Origin: Oceanobacillus chungangensis
Lineage (GTDB): Bacteria; Bacillota; Bacilli; Bacillales; Amphibacillaceae
Direction of reading: 5' to 3'
Length of the DNA: 64,000 bases
Assembly: GCF_003369565.1 (NCBI RefSeq)
Contig: NZ_PIOD01000005.1
Location: forward strand, 310,001-374,000
Part shown: positions 63,860-64,000 of the stretch, piece by piece
How positions within the stretch are numbered: position 1 is the first letter of the stretch
Layout: each line of letters starts with the position of its first letter
Program-made: the position numbers and the translations under genes
The notes under the pieces: model-generated
Told to the model about the DNA's origin: nothing
Database searches by the model: none
The model's input: only the letters and a program-made list of their open reading frames with translations

Positions 63860-64000
63860 TTGAAGAAAGATATTGCAATTATAGGCGGGGGAATTGGCGG
63901 ATGTCTTGCAGCATTATCCGCAGCAAAGCTTGGAAAAAATGTGGTGCTGACAGAAGAAACCAAATGGATTGGGGGGCAGCTAACAAGTCAAGCTGTTCCC
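63860..64000 (+). CDS. FAD-dependent oxidoreductase, 3' end outside window
   Basis: Forty-seven codons are visible from a TTG start behind aaggaggg. They encode a dinucleotide motif ([20 protein letters not shown]) and [16 protein letters not shown], closely matching the start of the flavoprotein at 47819 (EETDWLGGQVTSQGVP). It continues the ROK kinase operon. The rest lies outside the window. Confidence 0.85.
   Translation, partial: MKKDIAIIGGGIGGCLAALSAAKLGKNVVLTEETKWIGGQLTSQAVP

Overview
The window reads as chromosome of a low-GC, AT-rich Gram-positive bacterium of the Bacillaceae type (Oceanobacillus, Gracilibacillus or Virgibacillus would fit). The evidence is strong Shine-Dalgarno sequences with frequent TTG and GTG starts, sigma-A promoters, CcpA cre boxes, lipoprotein-anchored sugar-binding proteins and YesL-type membrane proteins. 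I saw no rRNA, tRNA, CRISPR array, insertion sequence or phage gene. Almost every gene belongs to plant-polysaccharide or glycoside use. Both ends are cut inside genes.

Bases 1-25,000 look like a pentose and xylan region. It opens with a Gfo/Idh/MocA dehydrogenase, a TIM-barrel isomerase and a second Gfo/Idh/MocA enzyme, then a decayed xylulokinase-like start and an aldo/keto reductase. An RpiB-like isomerase diverges from a DeoR regulator. An apparent operon follows: GH43 beta-xylosidase, binding protein, two permeases, TIM-barrel isomerase, DhaK and DhaL. A convergent GarR-like dehydrogenase closes this part. The next apparent operon is a second transporter, a YesL-like protein and a GH51 arabinofuranosidase, then xylA and xylB. 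XylR-like operators sit at the xynB and xylA promoters, and two AraR-like palindromes precede the second transporter.

Bases 25,000-35,000 hold gene-remnant DNA, an ECF sigma factor with a membrane partner, a GH67/DUF4838-like protein translationally coupled to a flavoprotein, a large secreted beta-propeller protein, a truncated second copy of that propeller behind an apparently intact promoter, and a YesL-like gene.

Bases 35,000-64,000 are the most unusual part. A third transporter feeds a long co-directional run: four intact Gfo/Idh/MocA enzymes, an orphan protein resembling only their C-terminal half, an enolase-superfamily enzyme, an SDR, a DapA-like aldolase, an MDR dehydrogenase, FAD oxidoreductases, a CE7 acetyl esterase, a TIM-barrel isomerase, GNAT and SGNH proteins, a secreted GHL10-like protein, an esterase, a ROK kinase, a cytosolic relative of the GHL10-like protein, and DUF4127. 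In the middle lies a divergent regulator with a GGDEF-like core and a C-terminal winged helix. A bipartite motif (TTAAAGAC, then 11-12 bases later GACTTGTC) lies at its own promoter, at the promoter of the SDR operon and at the promoter of the third transporter, with a weaker copy before the truncated propeller gene. I infer one regulon, devoted to redox-based breakdown of an unusual, possibly acetylated or uronate-decorated glycan. No transporter ATPase is present, so the three permease pairs probably share an ATPase encoded elsewhere.
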